Origin: Bacteroidales bacterium
Lineage (GTDB): Bacteria; Bacteroidota; Bacteroidia; Bacteroidales; WCHB1-69
Length of the DNA: 60,926 nt
Reading direction: 5' to 3'
Assembly (NCBI GenBank): GCA_017525245.1
Contig: JAFXTE010000079.1
Span: 1-60,926, forward strand
Both the position numbers and the translations under genes were made by a program. The notes under the pieces were generated by a model. That model saw only the letters and a program-made list of their open reading frames with translations. It was not told the DNA's origin and ran no database searches. Below are positions 7,885-17,415 of the stretch, in pieces; the first letter of the stretch is position 1; every line of letters starts with the position of its first letter.

Positions 7885-10590
7885 ATGAAGGCTGTTGTTC
7901 ATAACTGTAAGAGAGTTCTTGCTAGCAAGGTGATTCTCCCCTTGTTAATGATTGCTGCGGCCATTTTGCCGCTGAGCGCCCAAATCGACAACACTTTCTG
8001 GTTTGCCGCACCGGACATTTCCGCCAACCACGCGCACAACCCCATCACCTTCTGCTTCACCTCGTTCAGCAGTCCCGCAACCGTCACCATCTCGCAGCCG
8101 GCAAACCCGGGATTCACCCCCGTCACCGTGAACTTAAGCCCCTACAGCTATTACGCCTTAGATGTCACCAGCCAAGAGAACATTGTGGAAACAGCCCCCG
8201 AAAACACCGTATGCAACTACGGTTTCAAAATCACCTCCACTGCCAACATCACCACCTACTACCAGTTAGGTGCCAACAACAGCGAGATTTACACCCTTAA
8301 AGGGCGCAACGGCTTGGGCACAGACTTCACCATCCCGATGCAGAATTTCTTAGTGGATGGTCCTCCGTCAGATCCGCGCAACAGCATTGAAATCGTGGCC
8401 ACGGAGAACAACACCACCGTGACCATCATCCCGTCGCAACCGCTAACTGGCGGCATCGCGGCCGGCACCCCCATCACCATCACGCTCAACGCCGGACAAT
8501 CGTACTGCATCAAGTCGCTGGACCAGTCAGCCGGCGGGCACCTCACCAACACGCGCATCACCTCAGACAAGCCGATTGCGGTGAACTCCACCGACGACTC
8601 CGTGGCTAGCAACCAGATTTCCGGATACTCCGGCCAGGATTTGGTGGGCGAACAGGTTGTCCCGGACGAATACGCCGGCGATTTTTTCATCGCCATGTAC
8701 AACAACCGGCTGTTCGAGAACATCTGCATTATCCCCACACAGGACACCACCCACGTCTATATCAACGGCAGCGCCACGCCGACCGTCACCCTGAACACGG
8801 GGCAGAGCTACACCTATATGCCCAGCAACTCGCCGACCATCGCCACCATGATCACCTCCGACAAACCGATTCACGTGTTCCAGGTGACCGGCTCCGACGG
8901 TGAGGCGGGCGGCACACAACTCCCCGCTTTGGGATGCACTGGCTCCCAAGAGGTCGTCTATGCACGTCCCTCCTACTCCACCAACATGCGCCTGTCCATC
9001 GTGGTGCCCACAAGCTATGTCAACGGCTTCACCATGACCGCTGGCAACACCAACATCCCGTTGATTGCCAACGACTTCACCGTTCTACCCTACAACAACG
9101 CATGGTCTTACTGCTACAAAGACTTCTCAAGCTCTGTTCCAACGCAAACCGTCATGATGATCCAAAACTCCCTCGGTCCTTTCCACCTCGGCATCCTCGA
9201 CTACTACTCCGGCATGTCCTCCTCTTTGGGCTATTTCAGCGACTACAGCAGCGTGGGACATATTGATGTCTTTATGCGCGACCTTTACTGTCTGCACGAC
9301 TCTGTTGCATTCAACTACCTCACGGAAAACATCGACACGGTATTCCTGATTACACCGGCGGGCGACACGCTAACCCAAGAACCGTACGTTCTCCACGACC
9401 TCACGCTCGCCGACACAGGCTACTATTACCTGCTGGCACACAGCACAATCGGTTGTGAGAACACCTGGCTGTTGGACAGTATCAACATCCAGTTAGTGAA
9501 CTCCTACAAGCCCGACCTCGGCCCCGACCAGTATCTTTGCACCGGCGAGGTTGCCGTGCTGCGAGCCAACTACAGCACCGACGGCGTGCAGTACTACTGG
9601 AACACCGGCGACACCGGCGACTCCATCGTGGCCATCACCGCCGGCGAATACATCCTGAACGTCTCGGTGGACAATGATGCCTCGCTGGCCTGCGAGAGTT
9701 CCGACACTGTTTTGGTACATTTTTACCCCGTGCCACGCGCCGACTTAGAGGCTGACGTGCTTTCCGGCTGCACCCCGCTCACCGTCCATTTCACCGACCT
9801 TTCTTATCCGAACCCCGACAGTCTGACCACCGAGTGGATCTTTTTTGACGAAAACTACAATATCGTCAACTATTCCAGCGGGGACAATCCTGTAATCACG
9901 TTCGAGGATGCCGGAACCTATTCCGTCAAGTTGGTCATCACCATGCCGGAAGGTTGTAAGGATTCGGTCACGAAATGGAGTTACATCACCACCTCGCCGC
10001 AGCCTGACATCGACTTTGCAGCCTCGCCGGAGATTTCAATGATGAGCGAGAACGGTGGCGACGTGAATTTCACCGCCTACCTGTCCAACAACGTGATGGA
10101 CAACCCGACCAACCATCTGGTTTGGGATTTCGGTGACGGCGAGGAGGCCGAAAACGAGACCACCACCACACACACCTACTCAAGCTGGGGCGACTACATT
10201 GTGACCCTGACGCTGACCACCCAAGGTGGCTGCGGTGACTCAATAAGCCACTCCGTGATTATCGAAGACAACCTGATTTTCCCGAACGTGATCACGCCAA
10301 ACGGTGACGGCATCAACGACGTGTGGGCCATCGAGAACCTCAACACAGACATCAACCCAGAGGATCCCGACGAGTACCGCCACAACGAGCTGCGCATCAG
10401 CGACCGCTGGGGCAAAGTTGTGTTCCATGCGAAGAACTACGACACGTGGGCGAAAGACGGCCAAATCCACGAAGGAACGAACCCGTTCACCGGCAACGAC
10501 CTCAGCGACGGGGTCTATTATTATTCATTCACTTACAAGGGGAAGGCGAAGACCACGCAATGGCACGGGTCAATTACGATAATCCGGTAA
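7885..10590 (+). CDS. Surface protein: IgGFc-binding-like N terminus, PKD, gliding-associated C-terminal domain
   Basis: A 901-residue exported protein. The ATG at 7885 opens a signal peptide (KRVLASK, then a hydrophobic run ending PLSAQ); an ATG at 7873 would add four residues. The N-terminal ~450 residues match the IgGFc-binding N-terminal type seen in many Bacteroidetes surface proteins (FWFAAPDISANHAHNP, NGLGTDFTIPMQNF, DKPIAVNSTDDSV, GEQVVPDEYAG). Two to three Ig/PKD-like domains follow, including VWDFGDGEE with HTYSSWGDYIVTLTL. The last ~90 residues (FPNVITPNGDGINDVW, RISDRWGKVVF, GVYYYSFTYKGK) form a gliding-motility-associated/CHU_C domain, a type-B T9SS sorting signal. The protein is therefore probably exported by T9SS and attached to or released from the surface; adhesion is the likely role, but the ligand is unknown. 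Confidence 0.9.
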   Translation: MKAVVHNCKRVLASKVILPLLMIAAAILPLSAQIDNTFWFAAPDISANHAHNPITFCFTSFSSPATVTISQPANPGFTPVTVNLSPYSYYALDVTSQENIVETAPENTVCNYGFKITSTANITTYYQLGANNSEIYTLKGRNGLGTDFTIPMQNFLVDGPPSDPRNSIEIVATENNTTVTIIPSQPLTGGIAAGTPITITLNAGQSYCIKSLDQSAGGHLTNTRITSDKPIAVNSTDDSVASNQISGYSGQDLVGEQVVPDEYAGDFFIAMYNNRLFENICIIPTQDTTHVYINGSATPTVTLNTGQSYTYMPSNSPTIATMITSDKPIHVFQVTGSDGEAGGTQLPALGCTGSQEVVYARPSYSTNMRLSIVVPTSYVNGFTMTAGNTNIPLIANDFTVLPYNNAWSYCYKDFSSSVPTQTVMMIQNSLGPFHLGILDYYSGMSSSLGYFSDYSSVGHIDVFMRDLYCLHDSVAFNYLTENIDTVFLITPAGDTLTQEPYVLHDLTLADTGYYYLLAHSTIGCENTWLLDSINIQLVNSYKPDLGPDQYLCTGEVAVLRANYSTDGVQYYWNTGDTGDSIVAITAGEYILNVSVDNDASLACESSDTVLVHFYPVPRADLEADVLSGCTPLTVHFTDLSYPNPDSLTTEWIFFDENYNIVNYSSGDNPVITFEDAGTYSVKLVITMPEGCKDSVTKWSYITTSPQPDIDFAASPEISMMSENGGDVNFTAYLSNNVMDNPTNHLVWDFGDGEEAENETTTTHTYSSWGDYIVTLTLTTQGGCGDSISHSVIIEDNLIFPNVITPNGDGINDVWAIENLNTDINPEDPDEYRHNELRISDRWGKVVFHAKNYDTWAKDGQIHEGTNPFTGNDLSDGVYYYSFTYKGKAKTTQWHGSITIIR

Positions 10591-10615
10591 GATTTTGGAT
10601 TTTAGCTGTTGGCTA

Positions 10616-12178
10616 TTAGCTATTTTTTACGATTTTTTTGACACAGGATGTTCCGTCCGTGGTGGTTATTTTCAACATATAGACACCATCGGGAAGATTT
10701 CCGATATTAATCCGCGTCTGTAGAGGTGAATAATTATTCGCCCCTACAACGGTGTTCACCAACCGACCACACACATCGAGAATCTCCACAGATTCAATCC
10801 CCACTTGTACATTGTTCATTGTACATTGTACATTGACGAAATCGCTCGTTGGATTCGGATAAACGCGCACATTGCCAGCCAATTGATGATCCTCAATGCC
10901 CGTGTCGAAGAAATGGACGTGGAACGTCAGCTGGTTGCCGTTTTCCTGAATGTTGGTGATCTCGAAGCTGTTTTCGGGCGTGCCGTCGGTCAGGTAGGGA
11001 TGCGGGTCGGTGGTCGGACCAAAGGACGTGCGACCGGAAGCTTGACTGAAGTACGCTTCAGAAATCCAACCGTTCACTGTATCAATCGCGCTGCCCGGAC
11101 GGAAAATCCAGTATTGGTGCGCTTGGTTATAAAAATCGAAGAAAGCGTTGGCGAACATGCCATTGTAATCCAACGACACGGTGTCGTTCCACCGGGCCAC
11201 CAGAAGTCCTGTGCCGGGAATGCTCTCGTCAAATAGATCCGCCTGACTGCGATACTCGAACACATACCACTGCGTGGGGTCAATGTGCGATTTGATGTAA
11301 TAGCAGTTCTGCGACGGGCTGGAGCCTACACTCAGCAGCGTGTAGTCACCATCCTCCGTGATTTCTATCGGATCATCTGACACATGCAGAATCTTGTTCT
11401 TGTAAATGGCAGCCATCTGGTTGTTCTGATAGTTGCTGCACATCATGTCCCACGTTCCGGCAGCTGAAATGTCTCCGTAATTGATGTAATGGTAAAGATC
11501 TGGCAGGTTGAGCGAATGCCCCATCTCGTGGCGGAACACATGGGCACTGAACAAGGCCGGGGGCGCACCCTCGAACTCAAAATTGAACGTATTGATTCTT
11601 AACCCGTTGATTTTCGGTTCATAATCAAGCGAATCGTACGGGAAATACTCCATGTGGGGCCAGAGGATGGATGCCCACTCACCCGTGCCGCCTTTCACTA
11701 TAATGCTGAGATTATCGAGCAATCCGTCAGCATTGCCGTCAAGACTGACATTCGAATCGACTAAATGCATGGAATCGACATAGCTGACGATCCTCCCCAA
11801 CAACTGCGCCTCGCGCATGGAAACGCCCATGAACGGATTCGGCTCCGTGTAGCCGATGGGGTTCCACGGAGTATAAGGTTCAAAATATGAACGCGGATGT
11901 ACATCCTGATACGAGACAATCACCCCGTTCTGGATGTTGTTCGTATAAATGGTATTGTAATGGATCTTGCCGTAGGTCATCACGTCATAAAAATTATAGA
12001 CGCTGAGATAACCCGGCGTTTTCCCGTTAAACATGGTGTCGATTTGCGAAAACGGGTGGTCAATCTCCGCATCATCCGCAAAACGGACAAAAACCACCAA
12101 ATTCGTTAATTCAGTAGTTTGCGCCTGCATCATCCCAAAAGAGGCAAGCAACAATAAAAATGTGATTATTTTTTTCAT
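10616..12178 (-). CDS. Secreted M6-like zinc metalloprotease with T9SS sorting domain
   Basis: A 520-residue exported peptidase. Signal peptide 1-19 (MKKIITFLLLLASFGMMQA). The catalytic region up to ~260 carries the zinc-binding helix H217-E-M-G-H221 in FRHEMGHSLNLPDLYHY, the pattern of M6 (immune inhibitor A-like) peptidases, and the downstream WDMM turn typical of the family. The start VVFVRFADD and the DGNADGLLDNL segment also fit M6-like proteins. Residues 437-520 are a type-A T9SS sorting domain (VRVYPNPTSDF, VEILDVCGRLV, GVYMLKITT, KKIVK). Two repeat-derived inserts lie inside this domain: a heptamer-like run at 449-459 and a palindrome-derived V-G-A-N-N-Y-S at 478-484. Substrates are unknown. 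It converges with the preceding gene, 25 bases apart. Confidence 0.9.
   Translation of the reverse strand: MKKIITFLLLLASFGMMQAQTTELTNLVVFVRFADDAEIDHPFSQIDTMFNGKTPGYLSVYNFYDVMTYGKIHYNTIYTNNIQNGVIVSYQDVHPRSYFEPYTPWNPIGYTEPNPFMGVSMREAQLLGRIVSYVDSMHLVDSNVSLDGNADGLLDNLSIIVKGGTGEWASILWPHMEYFPYDSLDYEPKINGLRINTFNFEFEGAPPALFSAHVFRHEMGHSLNLPDLYHYINYGDISAAGTWDMMCSNYQNNQMAAIYKNKILHVSDDPIEITEDGDYTLLSVGSSPSQNCYYIKSHIDPTQWYVFEYRSQADLFDESIPGTGLLVARWNDTVSLDYNGMFANAFFDFYNQAHQYWIFRPGSAIDTVNGWISEAYFSQASGRTSFGPTTDPHPYLTDGTPENSFEITNIQENGNQLTFHVHFFDTGIEDHQLAGNVRVYPNPTSDFVNVQCTMNNVQVGIESVEILDVCGRLVNTVVGANNYSPLQTRINIGNLPDGVYMLKITTTDGTSCVKKIVKNS
10720..10747. repeat. Palindromic element inside the M6 protease gene
   Basis: A 28-bp near-palindrome with an AATAATTATT centre, flanked by one further matched T/A pair. 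It is read V-G-A-N-N-Y-S-P-L-Q, the same frame and the same domain loop as the copy at 6892 in a different gene. Confidence 0.9.
10805..10836. repeat. In-frame short tandem repeat in the M6 sorting domain
   Basis: TTGTACA/TTGTTCA-type 7-bp units in tandem (TTGTACATTGTTCATTGTAC and on), identical in style to the intergenic heptamers but inside the coding sequence. They encode N-V-Q-C-T-M-N-N-V-Q-V. Confidence 0.75.
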
Positions 12179-12182
12179 AAGG

Positions 12183-12290
12183 TTTTTTGGCTTTTGGCTT
12201 TTAGCTATTGGCTTTTGGCTGATTACACTTGCGAGAACTATTTATCTCATCGTCTTATCATCTTATTATCATCTTATCATCGCATCACAA
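12183..12290. repeat. Heptamer repeats between rpoN and the M6 protease
   Basis: TTTTGGC/TTAGCTA-type units (12183-12224), then TCATCTTAT-type units (12245-12290). No gene or recognisable promoter is seen in this 106-base spacer. Confidence 0.75.
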
Positions 12291-13805
12291 CTCCTTCCGC
12301 AGTCGCGCCACCGGAATCCCTAACTGATCCCGGTATTTGGCCACAGTGCGACGAGCAATATCATAACCTTTTTCCTTCAACATAGCGCAAAGCTTGTCGT
12401 CCGACAGCGGCTTTTTCTTGTCTTCGTCCGCAATCAAGTCGCCCAAAATCTGCTTGATTTCCTTGGAAGAGACGTCATCGTCATTCACAGCTTCTGAAAA
12501 AAGGTGCTTTAGTGGAACGATGCCGAAATCCGTCTGCACATACTTGCTGTTAGAGACGCGGGAGATGGTGGAAATGTCCACCCCGACCTCTTGCGCTATT
12601 GTTTTGAGAATCATTGGTTTAAGATCCTTATTATCCCCTGTCATGAAATAATCACGCTGATGCTGCATGATGGCGTACATCGTGTTAAAGAGCAACTCCT
12701 CGCGCAAGCCGAGAGTTTTGATGAACTGGTTCCCGTCATCAACATACTTCTTCATGAAACGATCGGCCTCCGCCTTGCGACGGTTGTATTCCTCTTTGGA
12801 CAGAAAACGATACGCATTGCTGAATTCCTTGTTAATACGCACTTGGGGGACATACTGATTGTTCAACGTCAGAATCAGTTTCCCATCGCGGTTGGTAATG
12901 ATGAAGTCCGGAATAATGGCCTCGGCGTTCTTCTGCAGCGGCGAATCCTGCGAAACAGGCCTCGGGTCAAGTTTTTGGACCACATCCAAGGCGGCTCTCA
13001 GTTCCGCGTCCGACAGAGACATCAACGTCAGGATTTTGTCGTAGTGCCGTTTGGTCAGCAGGTCAAAATACTGCGTGATGAGGATGCGGGCATTGGCATG
13101 CGCCGGTGTTTGGTCAGGGATGCGGTCAAGTTGCAGAAGCAAGCACTCCTGCAGGGTGCGCGCACCGGTGCCGGGAGGATCCAGCTCCTGCACGAAATGC
13201 GTCAGCACATACTCCACCTCTTCCCTATTTGTCTGCAAATTCTCCGTGAAAAGCAACTCGTTGACAATCGCCTGCAAGTCAGCATGAAGGTAACCGCTGT
13301 CGTCCAGCGTGCCCATCAAATAGGTGGCAATCTGGGCCTGATGGTCGGTCATATCCATCTCACCGAGCTGCCACTGCCAGCGTTCGCGCACCGACTCGTA
13401 ATAGACATCCGCCTTCGGGTTTCGAAGTGTGTCGTCAGGCGCATTCAGCTTCGCGATGTAATTTTCCAGCTGCCGATCCGAGAAACCGTCGTCATAATCG
13501 TCGCTATCACGATAGTATTCTTCCTTAAAAATCTCATCGTCAGGAAGTTGTTCATTAGACAATTCCAATGGATCACCGTTGTCGTCATATTCCTCGCGAG
13601 GGGTGTCGTCCGCGTTTTCCGCAGGCATCGCATCATCGTCGTAAATCTCCAACGCCGGATTGTCATCCACAGCATTGCGGATTTCCTGTTCCAAAGAGGC
13701 ATACGGCAGCTCCACCAAGTGCATGAGTTGTAACGTCAACGGCAGGCCGACCTGCCGTTGAACGTTCTTTTGCTCCAAAGATAAACTATTATTTGAAGAA
13801 GGCAT
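12285..13805 (-). CDS. rpoN: RNA polymerase sigma-54 factor
   Basis: Sigma-54, which directs RNA polymerase to -24/-12 promoters and needs an AAA+ activator; no activator is present in the window. It has 506 residues. Region I is the Gln/Leu-rich N terminus (SLSLEQKNVQRQVGL, LPLTLQLMHLVELP, SLEQEI), followed by an acidic region II (DDDAMPAENADD to DSDDYDDG), the core-binding region III, the HTH around residues 400-430 (AQEVGVDISTISRVSNSKYV), and the RpoN box at 484-493 (ARRTVAKYRD; the usual last residue is E). It lies 8 bases downstream of asnS and is probably co-transcribed with it. Confidence 0.96.
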   Translation of the reverse strand: MPSSNNSLSLEQKNVQRQVGLPLTLQLMHLVELPYASLEQEIRNAVDDNPALEIYDDDAMPAENADDTPREEYDDNGDPLELSNEQLPDDEIFKEEYYRDSDDYDDGFSDRQLENYIAKLNAPDDTLRNPKADVYYESVRERWQWQLGEMDMTDHQAQIATYLMGTLDDSGYLHADLQAIVNELLFTENLQTNREEVEYVLTHFVQELDPPGTGARTLQECLLLQLDRIPDQTPAHANARILITQYFDLLTKRHYDKILTLMSLSDAELRAALDVVQKLDPRPVSQDSPLQKNAEAIIPDFIITNRDGKLILTLNNQYVPQVRINKEFSNAYRFLSKEEYNRRKAEADRFMKKYVDDGNQFIKTLGLREELLFNTMYAIMQHQRDYFMTGDNKDLKPMILKTIAQEVGVDISTISRVSNSKYVQTDFGIVPLKHLFSEAVNDDDVSSKEIKQILGDLIADEDKKKPLSDDKLCAMLKEKGYDIARRTVAKYRDQLGIPVARLRKEL

Positions 13806-13813
13806 ATAACAAA

Positions 13814-15211
13814 TTAAAATTCAGCGTTTTGCGGGGTACGCGGGAACGGTATCACGTCGCGGATGTTGGTCATACCGGTGACGAAAAGCAAAAGACGCTC
13901 AAAACCGAGACCGAAACCGGAATGCGGCGCGGAACCGAACTTGCGCGTGTCGAAATACCACCAGTATTGCTCTTCGGTCATGCCCAACTCGTGTACGCGG
14001 TTGAGCAGTTTCTGGTAATCGGCTTCACGCTCGGAACCGCCGATAATCTCGCCGATGGTCGGGAAGAGCACATCCATGGCGCGCACCGTCTTGCCATCGT
14101 CGTTCTGTTTCATGTAGAACGCCTTGATCTCCTTCGGGTAGTCCGTCAGGATAACCGGCTTCTTGAAGTGGTTCTCCACCAGATAACGCTCATGCTCAGA
14201 CTGCAAGTCAATACCCCATTTCACCGGATATTCGAACTTCTTCTTGGCTTGAAGAAGGATGTCGATGGCTTCCGTGTAACCTAACCGCACAAAGTCAACC
14301 TTGGTGACAGACTCCAAACGGGCGATGAGTTCCTTGTCGAACATATCGTTGAGGAACTTGAGGTCATCCATATTGTTATCCAAAGCATATTGGACGAGGT
14401 ACTTGATGAAATCTTCGGCCAAGTCCATGTTGTCCTTGATGTCGTAGAAGGCCATTTCCGGTTCAATCATCCAGAACTCGGCCAAGTGGCGCGGTGTGTT
14501 GCTGTTCTCGGCGCGGAACGTCGGGCCGAACGTGTAGATGTTGCCGAGGGCCATGGCACCTAACTCTCCTTCCAACTGTCCGGAGACTGTCAGATTGGTG
14601 TGCTTGCCGAAAAAGTCCTGCTTATAATCGATCTGGCCATCCTCAGTGCGCGGGATGTTGTTGAGGTCGAAGGTAGTGACGTTGAACATCTCGCCGGCAC
14701 CCTCCGCGTCTGATGCGGTAATCAACGGCGTGTGAAGGTAGAAGAAACCTCTGTCATTGAAGTATTTGTGGATGGCGAAGGCCATAGCGTGGCGCAGACG
14801 CAACACACATCCGAAATAGTTGGTGCGGGGACGCAGGTGGGCGATTTCGCGAAGGAACTCCATGGAATGCCCCTTCTTCTGCAGCGGGTACTGCTCTGGG
14901 TCGGCGCTGCCATAAACCTCAATCGTTTCAGCCTGCACCTCAACAGTTTGTCCCTTGCCCTGCGACTCGACTAACTTGCCAGTCACGTGAATACACGAAC
15001 CAGTGGTAATCTGCTTCAGAAGTGCTTCGTCGAATTTTGCCGTGTCAGCCACCACCTGCAGGTTGGTCACGATGGAACCATCATTGAGGGCAATAAACTG
15101 CACGAAATTGTTGCCGCGTCTGGAACGCACCCAACCCTTGACATCCACAGGGTTGCCAATCCCGACAACCTCAGGAGTCTTGATGATATCTTTTAATCTT
15201 AATTTGTTCAT
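13814..15211 (-). CDS. asnS: Asparaginyl-tRNA synthetase
   Basis: A class II aminoacyl-tRNA synthetase charging tRNA-Asn directly. It has 465 residues, a normal length. The N-terminal OB-fold anticodon-binding domain ([25 protein letters not shown]) is followed by the catalytic core: motif 2 region [21 protein letters not shown] and motif 3 [29 protein letters not shown]. The [11 protein letters not shown] signature favours Asn over Asp specificity. The gene is upstream of rpoN. The spacer to rpoD holds only tandem repeats. Confidence 0.97.
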   Translation of the reverse strand: MNKLRLKDIIKTPEVVGIGNPVDVKGWVRSRRGNNFVQFIALNDGSIVTNLQVVADTAKFDEALLKQITTGSCIHVTGKLVESQGKGQTVEVQAETIEVYGSADPEQYPLQKKGHSMEFLREIAHLRPRTNYFGCVLRLRHAMAFAIHKYFNDRGFFYLHTPLITASDAEGAGEMFNVTTFDLNNIPRTEDGQIDYKQDFFGKHTNLTVSGQLEGELGAMALGNIYTFGPTFRAENSNTPRHLAEFWMIEPEMAFYDIKDNMDLAEDFIKYLVQYALDNNMDDLKFLNDMFDKELIARLESVTKVDFVRLGYTEAIDILLQAKKKFEYPVKWGIDLQSEHERYLVENHFKKPVILTDYPKEIKAFYMKQNDDGKTVRAMDVLFPTIGEIIGGSEREADYQKLLNRVHELGMTEEQYWWYFDTRKFGSAPHSGFGLGFERLLLFVTGMTNIRDVIPFPRTPQNAEF

Positions 15212-15216
15212 TCTTT

Positions 15217-15313
15217 TGATTATAACTTTAACTATGACTATAACTTTTGGCTTTTGGCTATAAACTACTAACTACAAGCTTCTATAACCCATAACCCATA
15301 ACCCATAACCATT
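15217..15313. repeat. Mixed short tandem repeats between rpoD and asnS
   Basis: 6-7 bp units of ATAACTTTAACTATGAC and TTTTGGC type (15217-15260), then ATAACCC heptamers (15283-15310), which run up to the rpoD stop codon. Confidence 0.8.
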
Positions 15314-16175
15314 ACAAATACGATTGCAACACTTTGCATTTAGCATTGTGGCGCAGTCGGCGGATGGCTTTCTCCTTGATCTGGCGAACGCGCTCGCGGG
15401 AGAGATCAAACTGCTCCCCTATTTCATCCAAAGTCATGGGATGCTTGCTGCCCAATCCGTAGAAAAGTTTGAGGATTTCAGCTTCCCGAGCCGGCAGGGT
15501 ATCGATAACGTTGCCGAGTTCCTGTTGCAACGACTGGTAAATCAATTCCTTGTCTGGGGAAACAGTGTCCTCGTTGCGGAGTACATCGTACATATTGGTA
15601 TCGTCATCCGATGTCAAGCTGGCATCCATGGAGAGGTGTTTGGGGGAATTCTTCATGGAATCCTTGACTTCCTCCTCGGTCATGCCCATGCGCTCGGCAA
15701 TCTCCGACACTTTCGGCTCACGTTGGAGTTCCTGTTCCAGAATACCCATCGTCTTGTAAATCTTGTTGATGACACCCACCTTGTTCATGGGAAGTCGTAC
15801 AATACGGGATTGTTCTGCGATGGCCTGCAGGATAGCCTGACGGATCCACCACACCGCGAACGAGATGAACTTGAAGCCCTTGGTCTCATCAAAGCGATGC
15901 GCCGCCTTAATCAGCCCGAGGTTACCTTCATTAATCAAGTCCGACAATGTAATTCCTTGATTCTGATACTGTTTGGCAACTGAAACGACAAAGCGTAAGT
16001 TGGCATTTGTCAATTTCTCCAGCGCATCATCGTCACCATTTTTGATGCGCCGCGCCAGCTCTGCTTCCTCGTCGGCGGTCAACAGCGGCACTTTGCCTAT
16101 ATCATGCAGATACTTGTCCAGCGAGGGTGTCTCGCTACGGTTCGTAACCTGTTTTGTGATTCTTAATTGTCTCAT
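15312..16175 (-). CDS. rpoD: Primary sigma factor, Bacteroidetes RpoD type
   Basis: The vegetative sigma factor of Bacteroidetes, which recognises the unusual -33 TTTG / -7 TAnnTTTG promoters seen through this window. It has 287 residues: it lacks region 1.1 and the non-conserved insert of E. coli sigma-70, as is normal for the phylum. Region 1.2 (SLDKYLHDIGKVPLLTADEE), region 2 (NLRFVVSVAKQYQNQGITLSDLINEGNLGLIKAAHRFD, KFISFAVWWIRQAI), region 3 (LPMNKVGVINKI and onward), and region 4 with its HTH (TLDEIGEQFDLSRERVRQIKEKAIRRLR) are intact. It is flanked by tandem repeats on both sides. Confidence 0.97.
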   Translation of the reverse strand: MRQLRITKQVTNRSETPSLDKYLHDIGKVPLLTADEEAELARRIKNGDDDALEKLTNANLRFVVSVAKQYQNQGITLSDLINEGNLGLIKAAHRFDETKGFKFISFAVWWIRQAILQAIAEQSRIVRLPMNKVGVINKIYKTMGILEQELQREPKVSEIAERMGMTEEEVKDSMKNSPKHLSMDASLTSDDDTNMYDVLRNEDTVSPDKELIYQSLQQELGNVIDTLPAREAEILKLFYGLGSKHPMTLDEIGEQFDLSRERVRQIKEKAIRRLRHNAKCKVLQSYL

Positions 16176-16201
16176 TTCCAGTAAATAAAGAGCGTTTATT
16201 T

Positions 16202-16236
16202 TGGCTATAGGCTATTGGATGTTAGCTGTTGGCTAT
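16202..16236. repeat. Heptamer repeat (GGCTATT type) upstream of rpoD
   Basis: Degenerate GGCTATA/GGCTATT/AGCTGTT units lie in the rpoD upstream region. Confidence 0.75.
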
Positions 16237-16250
16237 GGCGATATTTCTTA

Positions 16251-16274
16251 AGACGTTTCAGGAAACGTCTCTAC
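16251..16274. repeat. Palindromic element upstream of rpoD
   Basis: AGACGTTTC, AG, GAAACGTCT, then CTAC. The left GTAG arm is eroded, and the core is identical to the copy at 51737. Confidence 0.85.
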
Positions 16275-16285
16275 AACATTAACAC

Positions 16286-16322
16286 TATTGCCTATTGCCT
16301 ATTGCCTGTTGCCTATTGCCTA
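16286..16322. repeat. Heptamer repeat (TTGCCTA) after the DUF3078 gene
   Basis: Five tandem TTGCCTA/TTGCCTG units directly follow the stop region of the minus-strand DUF3078 gene. Confidence 0.85.
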
Positions 16323-16329
16323 AAAAAAG

Positions 16330-17382
16330 TTAGAAACTATAACCAATACCTAAACCGACCACTTCCTTGAACTGCACACGGGCGCGAGGACCTTCGTGGT
16401 ATTTGCGCCATGCCGGACCGTCAATCATCACCTTGTCATAATACTTCAAGGAGGTCATCAAACTGACACTAAACACTTTAAGGAAGTTATAGGTGATAGC
16501 CACATCCCAATCCACATCGAAGTTACCGAACTTCTGACCGTTCTCTTTGTCATGGATTCTGGCCGTGTAAGGCGTGAATAATGTAATGGTGGAGATAATC
16601 TTGAGGTTTTTCACCAAGGTGTAGTTGATGCCACCATTAATACGGAGACCCATGTTCAGGCCAACAGCCTTGTAGGTGCCATCCTCGCGCATAGGCAGAC
16701 CGTAATTGGAACGAAGGCTTTCCTCTAAACAGGTGGTCATACGACCGGCAATCGGATAAACACCAATGGTGAAGATGTCGTTCGGGCGATACTCAATACC
16801 GAGTGCCAAATCCGTGTAGGACGGGGACAGCCATTTCGAAATCAAAGAGCGATCCACACGTTCTCCATTCGCGTCCACGACAAAGGTCGTGTCAGCATTC
16901 CAAATGCCCTCGTCAATTTTCTTGTAATCCCAGCCTGGCGCGTACTGCGAACGGAAGCTGCCCAACAGGGTGAGATACCATTGCGGATGCATCTGGAAAC
17001 CGACTTTTGTAGTGAGATTGATTTTGTCGTTGGCCTTTCTCCAACGGTAGCCCTCCTTATAGTCGTTTGAGAACATCTCGCCCAGTTCAGTGTCCAAGTT
17101 TGTGTCCCAGGTCCATTTGTTCTTCTTGTACGACAACGTCATATTGGCGAAAACGAATCCGGTGACGTTGTTGTTACCGCCTGCGGCCCAGTTGAAGAGC
17201 GCAGTCTGTGCGGCATTGAGACCGCACACACCGGTGAATTTCCAATGCTTGGCACTGTCAACCTCGGCAGATTTCACTTTGGTCTTCAAAGCCTCATCGG
17301 CTGCAGTCTTTTCATCAACTTGCGCATTGGCGAAAGAAAAAGCCAGCGCACTCATTAAAACAAGTAAAAATCCTTTCTTCAT
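16330..17382 (-). CDS. DUF3078 outer-membrane beta-barrel-like protein
   Basis: A 350-residue exported protein of the DUF3078 family, widespread in Bacteroidetes. The start at 17382 gives a clean signal peptide (MKKGFLLVLMSALAFSFANAQ) and is preferred over the frame opening at 17412. After a short charged linker the mature part opens with HWKFTGVCGLNAAQTALFNWAAGGNNNVTGFVFANM, the signature of the family, followed by regularly alternating aromatic beta strands and ending in VVGLGIGYSF with a terminal Phe, as in many outer-membrane beta-barrels. No enzymatic function is known. It lies between rpoD and the ureohydrolase gene; the upstream region is a 96-bp hexamer array. Confidence 0.85.
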   Translation of the reverse strand: MKKGFLLVLMSALAFSFANAQVDEKTAADEALKTKVKSAEVDSAKHWKFTGVCGLNAAQTALFNWAAGGNNNVTGFVFANMTLSYKKNKWTWDTNLDTELGEMFSNDYKEGYRWRKANDKINLTTKVGFQMHPQWYLTLLGSFRSQYAPGWDYKKIDEGIWNADTTFVVDANGERVDRSLISKWLSPSYTDLALGIEYRPNDIFTIGVYPIAGRMTTCLEESLRSNYGLPMREDGTYKAVGLNMGLRINGGINYTLVKNLKIISTITLFTPYTARIHDKENGQKFGNFDVDWDVAITYNFLKVFSVSLMTSLKYYDKVMIDGPAWRKYHEGPRARVQFKEVVGLGIGYSF

Positions 17383-17415
17383 AATGATATAATTTTTGTT
17401 AATAATTTTCAATCT

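Noticed and set aside
12591-13733. 380-codon plus-strand frame opposite rpoN
   Set aside because: Antisense to a complete sigma-54 gene with an intact RpoN box.
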